Source of the DNA: Litorivita sp040371945
Lineage (GTDB): Bacteria; Pseudomonadota; Alphaproteobacteria; Rhodobacterales; Rhodobacteraceae
NCBI RefSeq assembly: GCF_040371945.1
Contig: NZ_BAABWS010000002.1
Coordinates: 558,001-622,000 of the forward strand
Reading direction: 5' to 3'
Length of the DNA: 64,000 nucleotides
Below, piece after piece: positions 42,317 to 50,653 of the stretch (the first letter of the stretch is position 1; each line of letters opens with the position of its first letter). The translations under genes were made by a program, and so were the position numbers. The notes under the pieces are model-generated. The model was not told where the DNA came from, did no database searches, and was given only the letters and a program-made list of their open reading frames with translations.

Positions 42317-43693
42317 TCAACGATAGGTGACTTGCTTGGCGGCCTCGACCACCTCGGCAGTGGTGATCAACGCGTGTTTTTCGAGGTTCGCCGCATAGGG
42401 CATCGGCACATCCTTACCGGCGCAATTGATCACCGGCGCGTCGAGATAATCAAAGGCGCGCTGCATGATCGTGGCGCTGATATGATTGCCGATCGAGCAG
42501 ACGGGGAAGCCTTCCTCGACGGTGATGCAGCGGTTGGTCTTCATCACCGAACCGAGCACCGTGTCATAATCGATCGGGCGCAGGGTGCGCAGGTCGATGA
42601 CCTCGGCCTCGATGCCCTCGTCGGCAAGTTTCTGAGCCGCTTCAAGGGCATAGGTCATGCCGATGCCAAAGCTGACGATGGTGATATCGCTGCCCGCGCG
42701 GCAAATCTTTGCCTTGCCGAAGGGGATGGTGAAATCCTCCATGGCGGGGACTTCGAAGGTCTTGCCATACAGAATTTCGTTTTCGAGGAAGATCACGGGG
42801 TTGGGATCGCGGATCGCGGTTTTGAGCAATCCTTTCGCATCCGCGGCCGAGTAGGGCATGACAACCTTGAGACCTGGCACCTGCGCATACCATGCGGCGT
42901 AATCGTGGCTGTGCTGCGCGCCGACGCGGGCGGCGGCGCCGTTGGGGCCGCGAAACACCATCGGTGCGCCCATCTGACCGCCGGACATATAGAGCGTCTT
43001 GGCGGCAGAGTTGATAATCTGGTCAATGGCTTGCATGGCGAAGTTAAAGGTCATGAACTCGACGATGGGGCGCAGGCCGCCAAAGGCCGCGCCAACGCCG
43101 ATACCGGCAAACCCGTGCTCGGTGATCGGCGTGTCGATCACCCGTTTGGAGCCGAAATCATCCAATAGGCCTTGGGAAATTTTATAGGCCCCTTGGTATT
43201 CGGCGACCTCTTCACCCATCAAAAACACCGTCTCGTCGCGGCGCATTTCCTCGGCCATGGCGTCGCGCAGGGCCTCGCGCACGGTTTGGGTTTTCATCGG
43301 CGTGCCTTCGGGCCAATCGGGGGTCTGCTCGATGGCCTGCACCTGAGGCGCGGCGGATTTCGCGGCGGCAGGAGCGGAGGCGGCAGGGGCCTTGGCCTCA
43401 GCAGGCGCGGCGGCGGGGGCCGCAGCGGCGCCAATATCATCGGCGCTCTCGCCTTCTTCGAGCAATACGGCAATCGGCGTGTTCACTTTGACGCCCTCGG
43501 CGCCCTCGGCCACGAGGATTTTGCCGATCACGCCTTCATCGACGGCTTCGAATTCCATCGTCGCCTTGTCGGTTTCGATCTCGGCCATGATGTCGCCAGC
43601 GGCAACTGTGTCGCCCTCTTTGACGAGCCATTTGGCCAATGTGCCTTCTTCCATGGTCGGCGAGAGGGCGGGCATAAGGATTTCGCTTGGCAT
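42317..43693 (-). CDS. pdhB: Pyruvate dehydrogenase E1 beta with N-terminal lipoyl domain
   Basis: A 458-residue E1-beta. Residues 1-80 are a lipoyl domain almost identical to that of pdhC (lysine in IETDKATMEFEAVDEG), followed by an Ala-rich linker, then the E1-beta transketolase domains beginning near TPMKTQTVREALRDAMAEEM. The segments EEVAEYQGAYKISQGL, RVIDTPITEHGFAGIGVGAAFGGLRPIVEFM and LRTLRPIDYDTVLGSVMKTNR are typical. The extra lipoyl domain is characteristic of alphaproteobacterial E1-beta. It lies 10 bp upstream of pdhC. Confidence 0.97.
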   Translation of the reverse strand: MPSEILMPALSPTMEEGTLAKWLVKEGDTVAAGDIMAEIETDKATMEFEAVDEGVIGKILVAEGAEGVKVNTPIAVLLEEGESADDIGAAAAPAAAPAEAKAPAASAPAAAKSAAPQVQAIEQTPDWPEGTPMKTQTVREALRDAMAEEMRRDETVFLMGEEVAEYQGAYKISQGLLDDFGSKRVIDTPITEHGFAGIGVGAAFGGLRPIVEFMTFNFAMQAIDQIINSAAKTLYMSGGQMGAPMVFRGPNGAAARVGAQHSHDYAAWYAQVPGLKVVMPYSAADAKGLLKTAIRDPNPVIFLENEILYGKTFEVPAMEDFTIPFGKAKICRAGSDITIVSFGIGMTYALEAAQKLADEGIEAEVIDLRTLRPIDYDTVLGSVMKTNRCITVEEGFPVCSIGNHISATIMQRAFDYLDAPVINCAGKDVPMPYAANLEKHALITTAEVVEAAKQVTYR

Positions 43694-43705
43694 GTTTTGT
43701 CTCCC

Positions 43706-44716
43706 TTACGCGGTCTGCGACGCGTCGGTCGCGTAGATGTCGGTCCAAAGCTCTTCGAGCGGCGGCTCGGGGCTTTCCTTGGCAAATTCGGCGCTGGCGT
43801 TGACGATGCCTTTGATCTCTTTGTCGATGGCTTTGAGGTCGTCTTCGCTGGCGTGTTTGCCGGTCAGGAGCAATTCGCGCACATGTTCGATGGCGTCTTT
43901 CTCCTCGCGCATTTTCTGCACCTCTTCGCGGGTGCGGTATTTGGCCGGATCGGACATCGAATGGCCGCGATAGCGGTAGGTTTTGACCTCCAAAATATAC
44001 GGTCCCTTGCCCGCGCGGCAATGCGCCACGGCCTTGTCGCCCGCCTCCTTGACGGCCAGAACATCCATGCCGTCCACCGCCTGTCCGGCGATGCCGAAGG
44101 CCTCGCCGCGGGTGTAGATATCGGGCGAGGAGGTCGATCGCGCCTGCGCGGTGCCCATGGCGTATTGGTTGTTTTCAATGACAAAAATCACCGGCAGCTT
44201 CCATAGAGCGGCCATGTTGAAAGTCTCGTAGACCTGCCCTTGATTGGCGGCGCCATCGCCGAAATAGGCAAAGGTCACATTGTCATTGCCTTTGTATTTA
44301 TCCGCAAAGGCCAGACCCGCGCCAAGCGGCACCTGCGCGCCGACAATGCCGTGGCCACCGTAAAAATGCTTCTCTTTGCTAAACATATGCATCGAGCCGC
44401 CCTTGCCTTTGGAATAGCCGCCGATGCGTCCGGTCAATTCGGCCATCACCCCGTTCGGGTCCATCCCGCAGGCCAGCATATGCCCGTGATCGCGGTAGGA
44501 GGTGATGCGTTTGTCGCCCTCTTTGGCCGACGCCTCAAGCCCGACGACAACCGCCTCTTGCCCGATGTAGAGGTGACAAAAGCCGCCAATGAGGCCCATG
44601 CCGTAAAGCTGCCCCGCCTTTTCCTCGAATCGCCGGATCAGCAGCATGTCGCGATAGTAGGCTTTTAACTCTTCGGCAGAAACATTTGGTTTCTTTGAGC
44701 TTTTCTTGGCTGTCAT
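43706..44716 (-). CDS. pdhA: Pyruvate dehydrogenase E1 alpha
   Basis: A 336-residue E1-alpha. The thiamine diphosphate-binding motif GDGAANQGQVYETFNMAALWKLPVIFVIENN is intact, as are the GGHGIVGAQVPLGAGLAFADKY segment and the RYRGHSMSDPAKYRTREEV loop, which contains the region phosphorylated in eukaryotic homologues. It decarboxylates pyruvate with E1-beta. First gene of the operon, preceded by a GGAGGAGG ribosome-binding site and by an inverted repeat. Confidence 0.97.
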   Translation of the reverse strand: MTAKKSSKKPNVSAEELKAYYRDMLLIRRFEEKAGQLYGMGLIGGFCHLYIGQEAVVVGLEASAKEGDKRITSYRDHGHMLACGMDPNGVMAELTGRIGGYSKGKGGSMHMFSKEKHFYGGHGIVGAQVPLGAGLAFADKYKGNDNVTFAYFGDGAANQGQVYETFNMAALWKLPVIFVIENNQYAMGTAQARSTSSPDIYTRGEAFGIAGQAVDGMDVLAVKEAGDKAVAHCRAGKGPYILEVKTYRYRGHSMSDPAKYRTREEVQKMREEKDAIEHVRELLLTGKHASEDDLKAIDKEIKGIVNASAEFAKESPEPPLEELWTDIYATDASQTA

Positions 44717-44742
44717 CGGCGGGATCCTCCTCCGGGATGAAA

Positions 44743-44760
44743 CTAGTTTAGCGTTAAACT
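44743..44760. promoter_or_regulatory. Inverted repeat upstream of pdhA
   Basis: A perfect 7-bp inverted repeat TAGTTTA-GCGT-TAAACTA located 27-44 bp before the pdhA start codon. The half-site TTAAACTA recurs at 44927-44934. This fits an operator controlling the pyruvate dehydrogenase operon; the regulator is unknown. Confidence 0.45.
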
Positions 44761-44977
44761 ATTTAATACAGTATCTCGCCAAGGGATGCGAGCGAGAATT
44801 TGGTTGACCGCGGTTGGGTGCGGCGATGCCTATGAAAACAAACCGCTTTCGTCGCCCGCGCCGCTGGCGATACGCGCCCGCGCAAGGTGGCCGAATGAGC
44901 GCCCGCGCACAGTGGACAGAGGCAGGTTAAACTATGGTGAAGATGAACGAAGGACGCGCGCGCCCCGTCCGGCCCGC

Positions 44978-45277
44978 CTAGCGGATCACGATCTCGTCGC
45001 TGCGCACCATGCCTAGAACATCGCGCGTTTGCTGGTCCAGAAGGTCCAGATCGAGATAGCTGTCCGACAGGCGCTGCGTGAGGTTTTCCATCCGCGCCAC
45101 TTCCGCTTGCAACAGCGCCAGCTGCGCGGCCAACTGGTCGCGCTCGGCATTGATTTCGGCGCGGCGGAACAGGCCGTAATCGCCCTGCACGGCGGCAAAA
45201 GCGAAATACAGGCCGATGCTGAGCGCGGCGGCGAAATAAACGAGCACACCGAAGCCGGGTTTTTTGCGCGAGGACAT
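44978..45277 (-). CDS. FtsB/DivIC-family septum formation protein
   Basis: A 99-residue bitopic membrane protein. An N-terminal membrane segment (GVLVYFAAALSIGLYFAFAAV) is followed by a coiled coil (AEINAERDQLAAQLALLQAEVARMENLTQRLSD) and the short end block DLDLLDQQTRDVLGMVRSDEIVI. This is the FtsB/DivIC layout: a periplasmic coiled coil that joins FtsL and FtsQ in the divisome. The start at 45277 is chosen because the nine codons upstream lack family sequence. It is upstream of pdhA on the same strand, a placement common in alphaproteobacteria. Confidence 0.85.
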   Translation of the reverse strand: MSSRKKPGFGVLVYFAAALSIGLYFAFAAVQGDYGLFRRAEINAERDQLAAQLALLQAEVARMENLTQRLSDSYLDLDLLDQQTRDVLGMVRSDEIVIR

Positions 45278-45341
45278 GATTGGAAAACTGCCTGATACTG
45301 CCAAATTTACGGCCTCTAACGGGCCTTTTTTACATCATGCC

Positions 45342-45370
45342 ACAGGTGATTCGCTTTGTGAATCCCCTGT
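45342..45370. promoter_or_regulatory. 29-bp interrupted inverted repeat
   Basis: ACAGG-T-GATTC, 7 bases, GAATC-C-CCTGT: two 5-bp arms on each side with a mismatched centre pair, in the divergent region between the FtsB-like gene and the acyl-CoA dehydrogenase gene. It could be an operator or a weak terminator. Confidence 0.4.
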
Positions 45371-45489
45371 TTTACCTTTTCTTTAGATATCCTCTGTCAT
45401 GCGCGGGATGTTGCAAATACCCGCCGCAGTTGCGAGGCTGCGCCTAAGCGGGCCGCCCGCTGCCCCCCCCAAGAGGAGACCCCCGACAG

Positions 45490-47130
45490 ATGACGCAAAA
45501 TCCGCCCGCCTCGCTGCCTGCGCGCGCCGATCTTTCGACGCATGAGGTCACCAACCAGCCGCAGCCCATCGGCGACAGCGATCTGTTCTCGCGCGATCCG
45601 GCCCTGCGGACCCACGCGGCGGCGGCGGGCGCGGATATGGAGCATCTGGCCCATTTCGGCGCGCGGATCGGCACGCGCGAGATGCGCGCCAAAGCCCGCG
45701 CGGCGCAGCGCCACAAGCCCGAGCTTGTCACCCATGACAGCGGCGGGCGGCGCATCGACGAGGTGCATTTTCACCCCGCCTATCACGACCTCATGCAAGC
45801 GGGCATCGGCAGCGGTATTTCCGCCCTGCCGTGGGAAGGCGCGCAGGGCGGCCATGTCACCCGCGCCGCGATGCTCTATCAACTGACGCAGGTCGAGCAG
45901 GGGGTGTGCTGCCCGATGACCATGACCTATGCCGCCGTGCCTGCGCTCAAATCCGCGCCTGCCTTGGTCAAGGATTGGGTGCCCAAACTCACCTCGCGGC
46001 GCTATGACGGTGCGGCGCTGCCCTTGGCGCGCAAGGCGGGGGCGACGCTGGGCATGGCGATGACCGAAAAGCAGGGCGGCTCGGACCTGCGCGGCACGAG
46101 CACGCGCGCGCAGGCGGCGGATGGGGCCTACCGGTTGACGGGGCATAAATGGTTTTGCTCGGCGCCCATGTCCGACGGCTTTTTGACGCTGGCGCAGGCC
46201 GAGGGCGGATTGACCTGTTTTCTGGTGCCGCGCTGGCTTGACGGGGGGCGCAACGCCATCCGCATCCAGCGGCTCAAGGACAAGCTGGGCAATCACGCCA
46301 ATGCCTCTGCCGAGATCGAATATGAGGGCGCATGGGCGCACCGCTTGGGCGAGGAGGGTGCGGGGATCAAAACCATCATCGAGATGGTGCATCACACGCG
46401 GCTCGATACCGCCGTTGCCCCCGCCGGATTGATGCGCGCCGCCTTGGTGCAGGCGCATCATTGGGCCGAGCATCGCACCGCCTTTCAAAAACGGCTGATC
46501 GACCAGCCGCTGATGGCGCAGGTTCTGGCCGATCTGGCGCTGGAGGCCGAGGGGATCTTGGCGCTTTCGCTGCATGTGGCGCAAAGCTTTGACAGCGGCA
46601 CCGAAGGCGCGCGCGCCTTTGCCCGTATCGGCGTGGCCTTGGCAAAATATCTGGGCAACCGGTTGTGCCCGCAGGTGGTTTTTGAGGCGATGGAATCCAT
46701 GGGCGGGTCGGGCTATGTCGAAGAGGGGCCGATGCCGGTGCTCTATCGCGAGGCGCCGCTCAATTCGATCTGGGAAGGGTCGGGCAATGTGATCTGCCTC
46801 GATATTTTGCGCACCTTGATCAAGGCGCCCGCCACCGCAGAGGCGCTGTCGAACGAGCTGACCTTGGCGGCGGGGGGCGACCGGATATTCGATGCCGCCA
46901 TTAAGGCCCATATGGCGCGTTTCCCGCGTCTTCCCGAAGAGGGGCAGGCGCGGTGGTATGTCGAAAGCCTCGCCACGCTCTTGACCGCTGCGGTGTTGAT
47001 CCGAAAGGCCCCCGCGCCGGTGGCGCAGGGCTATATCGCCACCCGTCTGGGCGGGCAGCGCGGGCGCACTTACGGGGCGATTTCGGGGGTGGATACGGCG
47101 GCGATCACGGCGCGCATTACCGAAGGCTAG
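45490..47130 (+). CDS. Acyl-CoA dehydrogenase family protein, AidB-like
   Basis: A 546-residue flavoprotein. Length and sequence match the AidB subgroup: VTNQPQPIGDSDLFSRDPALR near the start, AMTEKQGGSDLRGT with the FAD-contact region TGHKWFCSAPMSDGF, and VFEAMESMGGSGYVEEGPMPVLYREAPLNSIWEGSGNV near the active-site glutamate region. E. coli AidB is an alkylation-response protein with DNA affinity. Whether this homologue has that role or dehydrogenates an acyl-CoA is unknown, and no ada or alkB is near. Convergent with the SDR gene. Confidence 0.9.
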   Translation: MTQNPPASLPARADLSTHEVTNQPQPIGDSDLFSRDPALRTHAAAAGADMEHLAHFGARIGTREMRAKARAAQRHKPELVTHDSGGRRIDEVHFHPAYHDLMQAGIGSGISALPWEGAQGGHVTRAAMLYQLTQVEQGVCCPMTMTYAAVPALKSAPALVKDWVPKLTSRRYDGAALPLARKAGATLGMAMTEKQGGSDLRGTSTRAQAADGAYRLTGHKWFCSAPMSDGFLTLAQAEGGLTCFLVPRWLDGGRNAIRIQRLKDKLGNHANASAEIEYEGAWAHRLGEEGAGIKTIIEMVHHTRLDTAVAPAGLMRAALVQAHHWAEHRTAFQKRLIDQPLMAQVLADLALEAEGILALSLHVAQSFDSGTEGARAFARIGVALAKYLGNRLCPQVVFEAMESMGGSGYVEEGPMPVLYREAPLNSIWEGSGNVICLDILRTLIKAPATAEALSNELTLAAGGDRIFDAAIKAHMARFPRLPEEGQARWYVESLATLLTAAVLIRKAPAPVAQGYIATRLGGQRGRTYGAISGVDTAAITARITEG

Positions 47131-47265
47131 AGCGGCGTAGAGGCGGGGCGGCGCGGCGCGCGCCCCCGATGTCGGGCCCGCGCGCGGCACATTTGCGCGC
47201 GGCCCCATCGGGTCCTTGCGCGCGCCGCGCGGCTTATGGCCGGAGCCGCCGCAAATGCGCTGCGC

Positions 47266-48054
47266 TTATCCTTTGCGCGCCCAAACCATGCGCATGGCAA
47301 AGACCATCACGCGGCGCGGCAACAGCCTTGGCAAAAAGGCAAAGACCTTGTTGGAGACCCCCGTCACCACGATCCGCCTACCGCGTTTCATCCCCGTCCA
47401 TCCGGCGCGCGCCACCGCATCGGCGGGGGCAGGTCGGGTGATCTTGAGCAAAAAGCTGTCTTCCATCTCGCCTTGCTCGAAAAACTCTGTCGCCACGGGG
47501 CCAGGGCACAGGGCACAGACCTTGACGCCGCTGCCCGACAATTCCTCGGCCGCCGCTTCGGAGAGCGACAGCACATAGGCTTTGGAGGCGTGATAGACCG
47601 CCATGCGCGGCGCGGGCATGAAGGCGGCGGTCGAGGCGACGTTGAGGATATAGCCGTGGCCGCGCGCCCGCATCGGACCGATGGCGGCGCTCATCAGCGC
47701 CGAGAGGGCGGCGACATTGACCGCAATCTCGGCCCGCTCGCGCGGCCAATTGTCCGGATCGCCGAAAAATCCGTTGGCCCCAAGCCCCGCGTTATTGACC
47801 AAAATATCGATGCCGCGCCCCGCGCTGGCCTTGGCCCAAAGCGCCTGTGCCGCGCCGTCTTGGGACAGGTCCGCAGGGATCACCTCGATCTCGATCCCGT
47901 GGTTGTCGCGCATCAGCTCTTGTTTGAGCGCCTCCAGACGCTCGGCGCGCCGCGCGGTGAGGATCACATTGCGCCCCTCGGCGGCCGCAAGGCGCGCAAA
48001 TTCCACGCCCAGACCCGAAGAGGCCCCCGTGATCAAAACCCAAGCATCGCTCAT
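47266..48054 (-). CDS. SDR family NAD(P)-dependent oxidoreductase
   Basis: A 262-residue short-chain dehydrogenase. The cofactor motif TGASSGLG, NNAGLGANG and the catalytic YHASK are in place, and the DHY-like end of the family is replaced by a hydrophobic C-terminus (VSNKVFAFLPRLLPRRVMVFAMRMVW) that may touch the membrane. The substrate is unknown. The start at 48054 (MSDAWVLITG) is chosen. It is downstream of pgk on the same strand, 41 bp away, and may be co-transcribed with it. Confidence 0.9.
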   Translation of the reverse strand: MSDAWVLITGASSGLGVEFARLAAAEGRNVILTARRAERLEALKQELMRDNHGIEIEVIPADLSQDGAAQALWAKASAGRGIDILVNNAGLGANGFFGDPDNWPRERAEIAVNVAALSALMSAAIGPMRARGHGYILNVASTAAFMPAPRMAVYHASKAYVLSLSEAAAEELSGSGVKVCALCPGPVATEFFEQGEMEDSFLLKITRPAPADAVARAGWTGMKRGRRIVVTGVSNKVFAFLPRLLPRRVMVFAMRMVWARKG

Positions 48055-48095
48055 ATCACACTCCTCGCGGCGCCTCTTGCGCCTTTGGCCCAAGC

Positions 48096-49283
48096 CTAGC
48101 GCGCGCCGATCAATGCGGCAACGCCTGGCAGGGTTTTGCCTTCCATCCATTCAAGGAACGCGCCGCCTGCGGTGCTGATATAGGTGAAATCCTTGGCCGC
48201 ATCGGCCTTGTTGAGCGCGGCCACCGTATCGCCGCCGCCCGCCACCGAAATCAACGTGCCGGCGCGGCTGTATTTCGCCGCCGCTTGCGCCGCCGCATTG
48301 GTCGCCGCATCGAAGGGTTCGATTTCAAATGCGCCCAAAGGCCCGTTCCAGATCAGGGTTTTCGCCTCGGCGAGCAGGCTTTCGATCCGCGCCACCGATT
48401 GCGGCCCCGCGTCGAGGATCATCGCATCCTTGGGGCAGTCCTGCGCGCCGACCACCTCATGGGGGGCATTGGCGGCAAATTCGCGCGCCACGACCACATC
48501 GACGGGCAGCACAATCTCGCATCCCAGATCGAGCGCCTTGAGGCGGATTTGCTCGGCGGTTTCGGTCAGGTCGTGCTCGCACAGCGATTTGCCCACATCA
48601 ATGCCGCGCGCCGCCAAAAACGTATTGGCCATGCCGCCGCCGATGATCAGATATTGCACCTTTTCAACGAGATTGCCCAAGAGGTCGAGCTTGGTCGACA
48701 CCTTCGCGCCGCCAACCACGGCGACCACGGGTTTTTGCGGCTTGCCAAGCGCCTTTTCGAGCGCCTCAAGCTCCGCTTGCATCAAACGCCCCGCGCAAGA
48801 GGGCAGCAAATGCGCCACGCCCTCGGTCGAGGCATGGGCGCGGTGCGCCGCCGAAAATGCATCATTGCAATAGATATCGCCGAGCGAGGCGAGAAACTGC
48901 GCCATCCCGGGATCGTTTTTCGTCTCGCCCGGTGCAAAGCGGGTGTTCTCGGCCAAAAACACCGTGCCGTTGGGCGCTTCATCAATGGCGGCGCGGTCGG
49001 GGCGCTCGACAAAGGTCACATCGCAGCCCAAGGCCTCTTGCAGTGCTGGCACCACGGCGCGCAGCGACAGTTCGGGGACATATTTGCCCTTGGGCCGTCC
49101 GAAATGCGCCAAAAGCACGGGTTTGCCGCCGTGGGAGGTGATATATTGGATCGTCGGCACGATCCGCTCGATCCGCGTGGCGTCGGTGACTTGGCCCGCC
49201 TCATCCACCGGCACGTTGATATCGACCCGCACCAGAACGGATTTGCCCTCCAAATCCATATCGTCCAGCGTTTTCCAACCCAT
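48096..49283 (-). CDS. pgk: Phosphoglycerate kinase
   Basis: A 395-residue glycolytic kinase interconverting 1,3-bisphosphoglycerate and 3-phosphoglycerate with ADP/ATP. It has the signature SVLVRVDINVPVDEAG near the start, LLAHFGRPKG, VVGGAKVSTKLDLLGNLV and the nucleotide-binding end GGGDTVAALNKA with STAGGAFLEWMEGK. ATGs at 49289 and 49283 are both in frame; the second has GGGAG at 8 bp and is preferred. Confidence 0.97.
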   Translation of the reverse strand: MGWKTLDDMDLEGKSVLVRVDINVPVDEAGQVTDATRIERIVPTIQYITSHGGKPVLLAHFGRPKGKYVPELSLRAVVPALQEALGCDVTFVERPDRAAIDEAPNGTVFLAENTRFAPGETKNDPGMAQFLASLGDIYCNDAFSAAHRAHASTEGVAHLLPSCAGRLMQAELEALEKALGKPQKPVVAVVGGAKVSTKLDLLGNLVEKVQYLIIGGGMANTFLAARGIDVGKSLCEHDLTETAEQIRLKALDLGCEIVLPVDVVVAREFAANAPHEVVGAQDCPKDAMILDAGPQSVARIESLLAEAKTLIWNGPLGAFEIEPFDAATNAAAQAAAKYSRAGTLISVAGGGDTVAALNKADAAKDFTYISTAGGAFLEWMEGKTLPGVAALIGAR

Positions 49284-49486
49284 ACTCATATCTCCCGTCT
49301 GTGCCGCGCGCGCTGCGCGGGCCTCGCGGGCGCCATATCCGGCCCGCTTTTGGTTCGCGTTGCGCATGTCTTCGCCCGTCTGGCGCGAGGCGTCAACAGC
49401 GCGCTTGGCATCCGCGGCGCTTGGTCTTAGGTATTCGCGCAGGAAATCACGCCGCGCGAGCCTGCGCGAACAGTAAGGAGCCGGAC

Positions 49487-49993
49487 ATGGCGGACATCAA
49501 AGACCCCGAAAATACCCTGTTGATCGAACTCAAAGGCGGCACTGTGACGCTGGAGCTTTTGCCCGATGTGGCCCCCGCCCATTGCGCGCGGATCAAGGAA
49601 CTGGCCCGTGCTGGCGCCTATGACAACGTCGCCTTCCACCGCGTGATCGACGGGTTCATGGCGCAAACCGGCGATGTGGCCCATGGCAATATGGAAAAGG
49701 ACTTCGACATCCGCCGCGCGGGCACCGGCGGCTCGGACCTGCCGGACCTTCCGGCGGAGTTTTCCAAACTGCCCCATGATCGCGGCACGCTGGGCGCGGC
49801 GCGCTCGGCCAACCCCAATTCGGCCAATTCGCAGTTCTTCATCAACTTCAAGGACAACCATTTCCTCAACGGTCAATACACGGTTTATGGCCGCGTGATC
49901 GAGGGGATGGAGCATGTCGATGCGATCACCAAGGGCGAGCCGCCCGCCAGCCCCGACCGGATGATCTCGATGAAGGTGGCCGCAGATGCATAA
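49487..49993 (+). CDS. Cytosolic peptidyl-prolyl cis-trans isomerase (cyclophilin)
   Basis: A 168-residue cyclophilin without signal peptide. Active-site segments are YDNVAFHRVIDGFMAQTGD (with the catalytic arginine) and SANPNSANSQFFINF. It speeds proline isomerisation during folding. GTAAGGAG lies 9 bp before the ATG at 49487. Its end overlaps the exported cyclophilin gene by 8 bp, so the two are translated together. Confidence 0.95.
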   Translation: MADIKDPENTLLIELKGGTVTLELLPDVAPAHCARIKELARAGAYDNVAFHRVIDGFMAQTGDVAHGNMEKDFDIRRAGTGGSDLPDLPAEFSKLPHDRGTLGAARSANPNSANSQFFINFKDNHFLNGQYTVYGRVIEGMEHVDAITKGEPPASPDRMISMKVAADA

Positions 49994-50543
49994 ACTGATC
50001 GCAAGCGCAGCCGCTTTGGCCCTTTCGGCTTCGGCGGCTTTGGCCACGGGGCTGCAGATCGAGATCGCGGGCGAGGGGGCCAATGGCACCGTCACAATCG
50101 ACCTGCTCGAAGATCTCGCGCCCAAACATGCGGCGCAAATCTCGGCTCTGGCCGCCGAGGGTGCCTATGACGGCGTGGTGTTCCACCGCGTGATCGACGG
50201 CTTTATGGCGCAAACAGGTGATGTGGAATTCGGCCGCATAGGCGAAGACATGCGCCGCGCGGGCATGGGCGGATCGCAGCTTGGCAATATCGACGCCGAG
50301 TTTTCGGATATGAATTTCGATCGCGGCATTGTGGGCATGGCCCGCTCTTCCGATCCCAATTCGGCCAATTCGCAGTTCTTCATCATGTTCGAACCAGGCC
50401 CGTTCTTGAACGGGCAATATACGGTTGTGGGCATTGTGACGGGCGGCATGGATGTGGTGGATGCGATCAAACGCGGCAAAGGCCCGAACGGATCGGTCAT
50501 CGGCGCGCCCGACGTGATGACCAAGGTCACGGTCACCGAATAG
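49986..50543 (+). CDS. Exported peptidyl-prolyl cis-trans isomerase (cyclophilin)
   Basis: A 185-residue cyclophilin with a signal peptide (MHKLIASAAALALSASAALA), so it should act in the periplasm. The core YDGVVFHRVIDGFMAQTGD and SDPNSANSQFFIMFEPG is close to the upstream gene's, indicating tandem duplication with later acquisition of an export signal. Both catalytic regions are intact. Confidence 0.95.
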   Translation: MHKLIASAAALALSASAALATGLQIEIAGEGANGTVTIDLLEDLAPKHAAQISALAAEGAYDGVVFHRVIDGFMAQTGDVEFGRIGEDMRRAGMGGSQLGNIDAEFSDMNFDRGIVGMARSSDPNSANSQFFIMFEPGPFLNGQYTVVGIVTGGMDVVDAIKRGKGPNGSVIGAPDVMTKVTVTE

Positions 50544-50567
50544 GCGCCCCAACGCGTTGCAAAAATC

Positions 50568-50599
50568 AAACGGCCCGCAGAGCGATCTGCGGGCCGTTT
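50568..50599. terminator. Bidirectional terminator after the cyclophilin pair
   Basis: A perfect 13-bp stem AAACGGCCCGCAG/CTGCGGGCCGTTT with a 6-base loop between convergent genes, A-rich before and T-rich after. Confidence 0.92.
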
Positions 50600-50653
50600 G
50601 TTGTTTTGGGTCATGCCTGTGATTTAAGGGCAAGCCACGCAAAGGGCTGCGCG

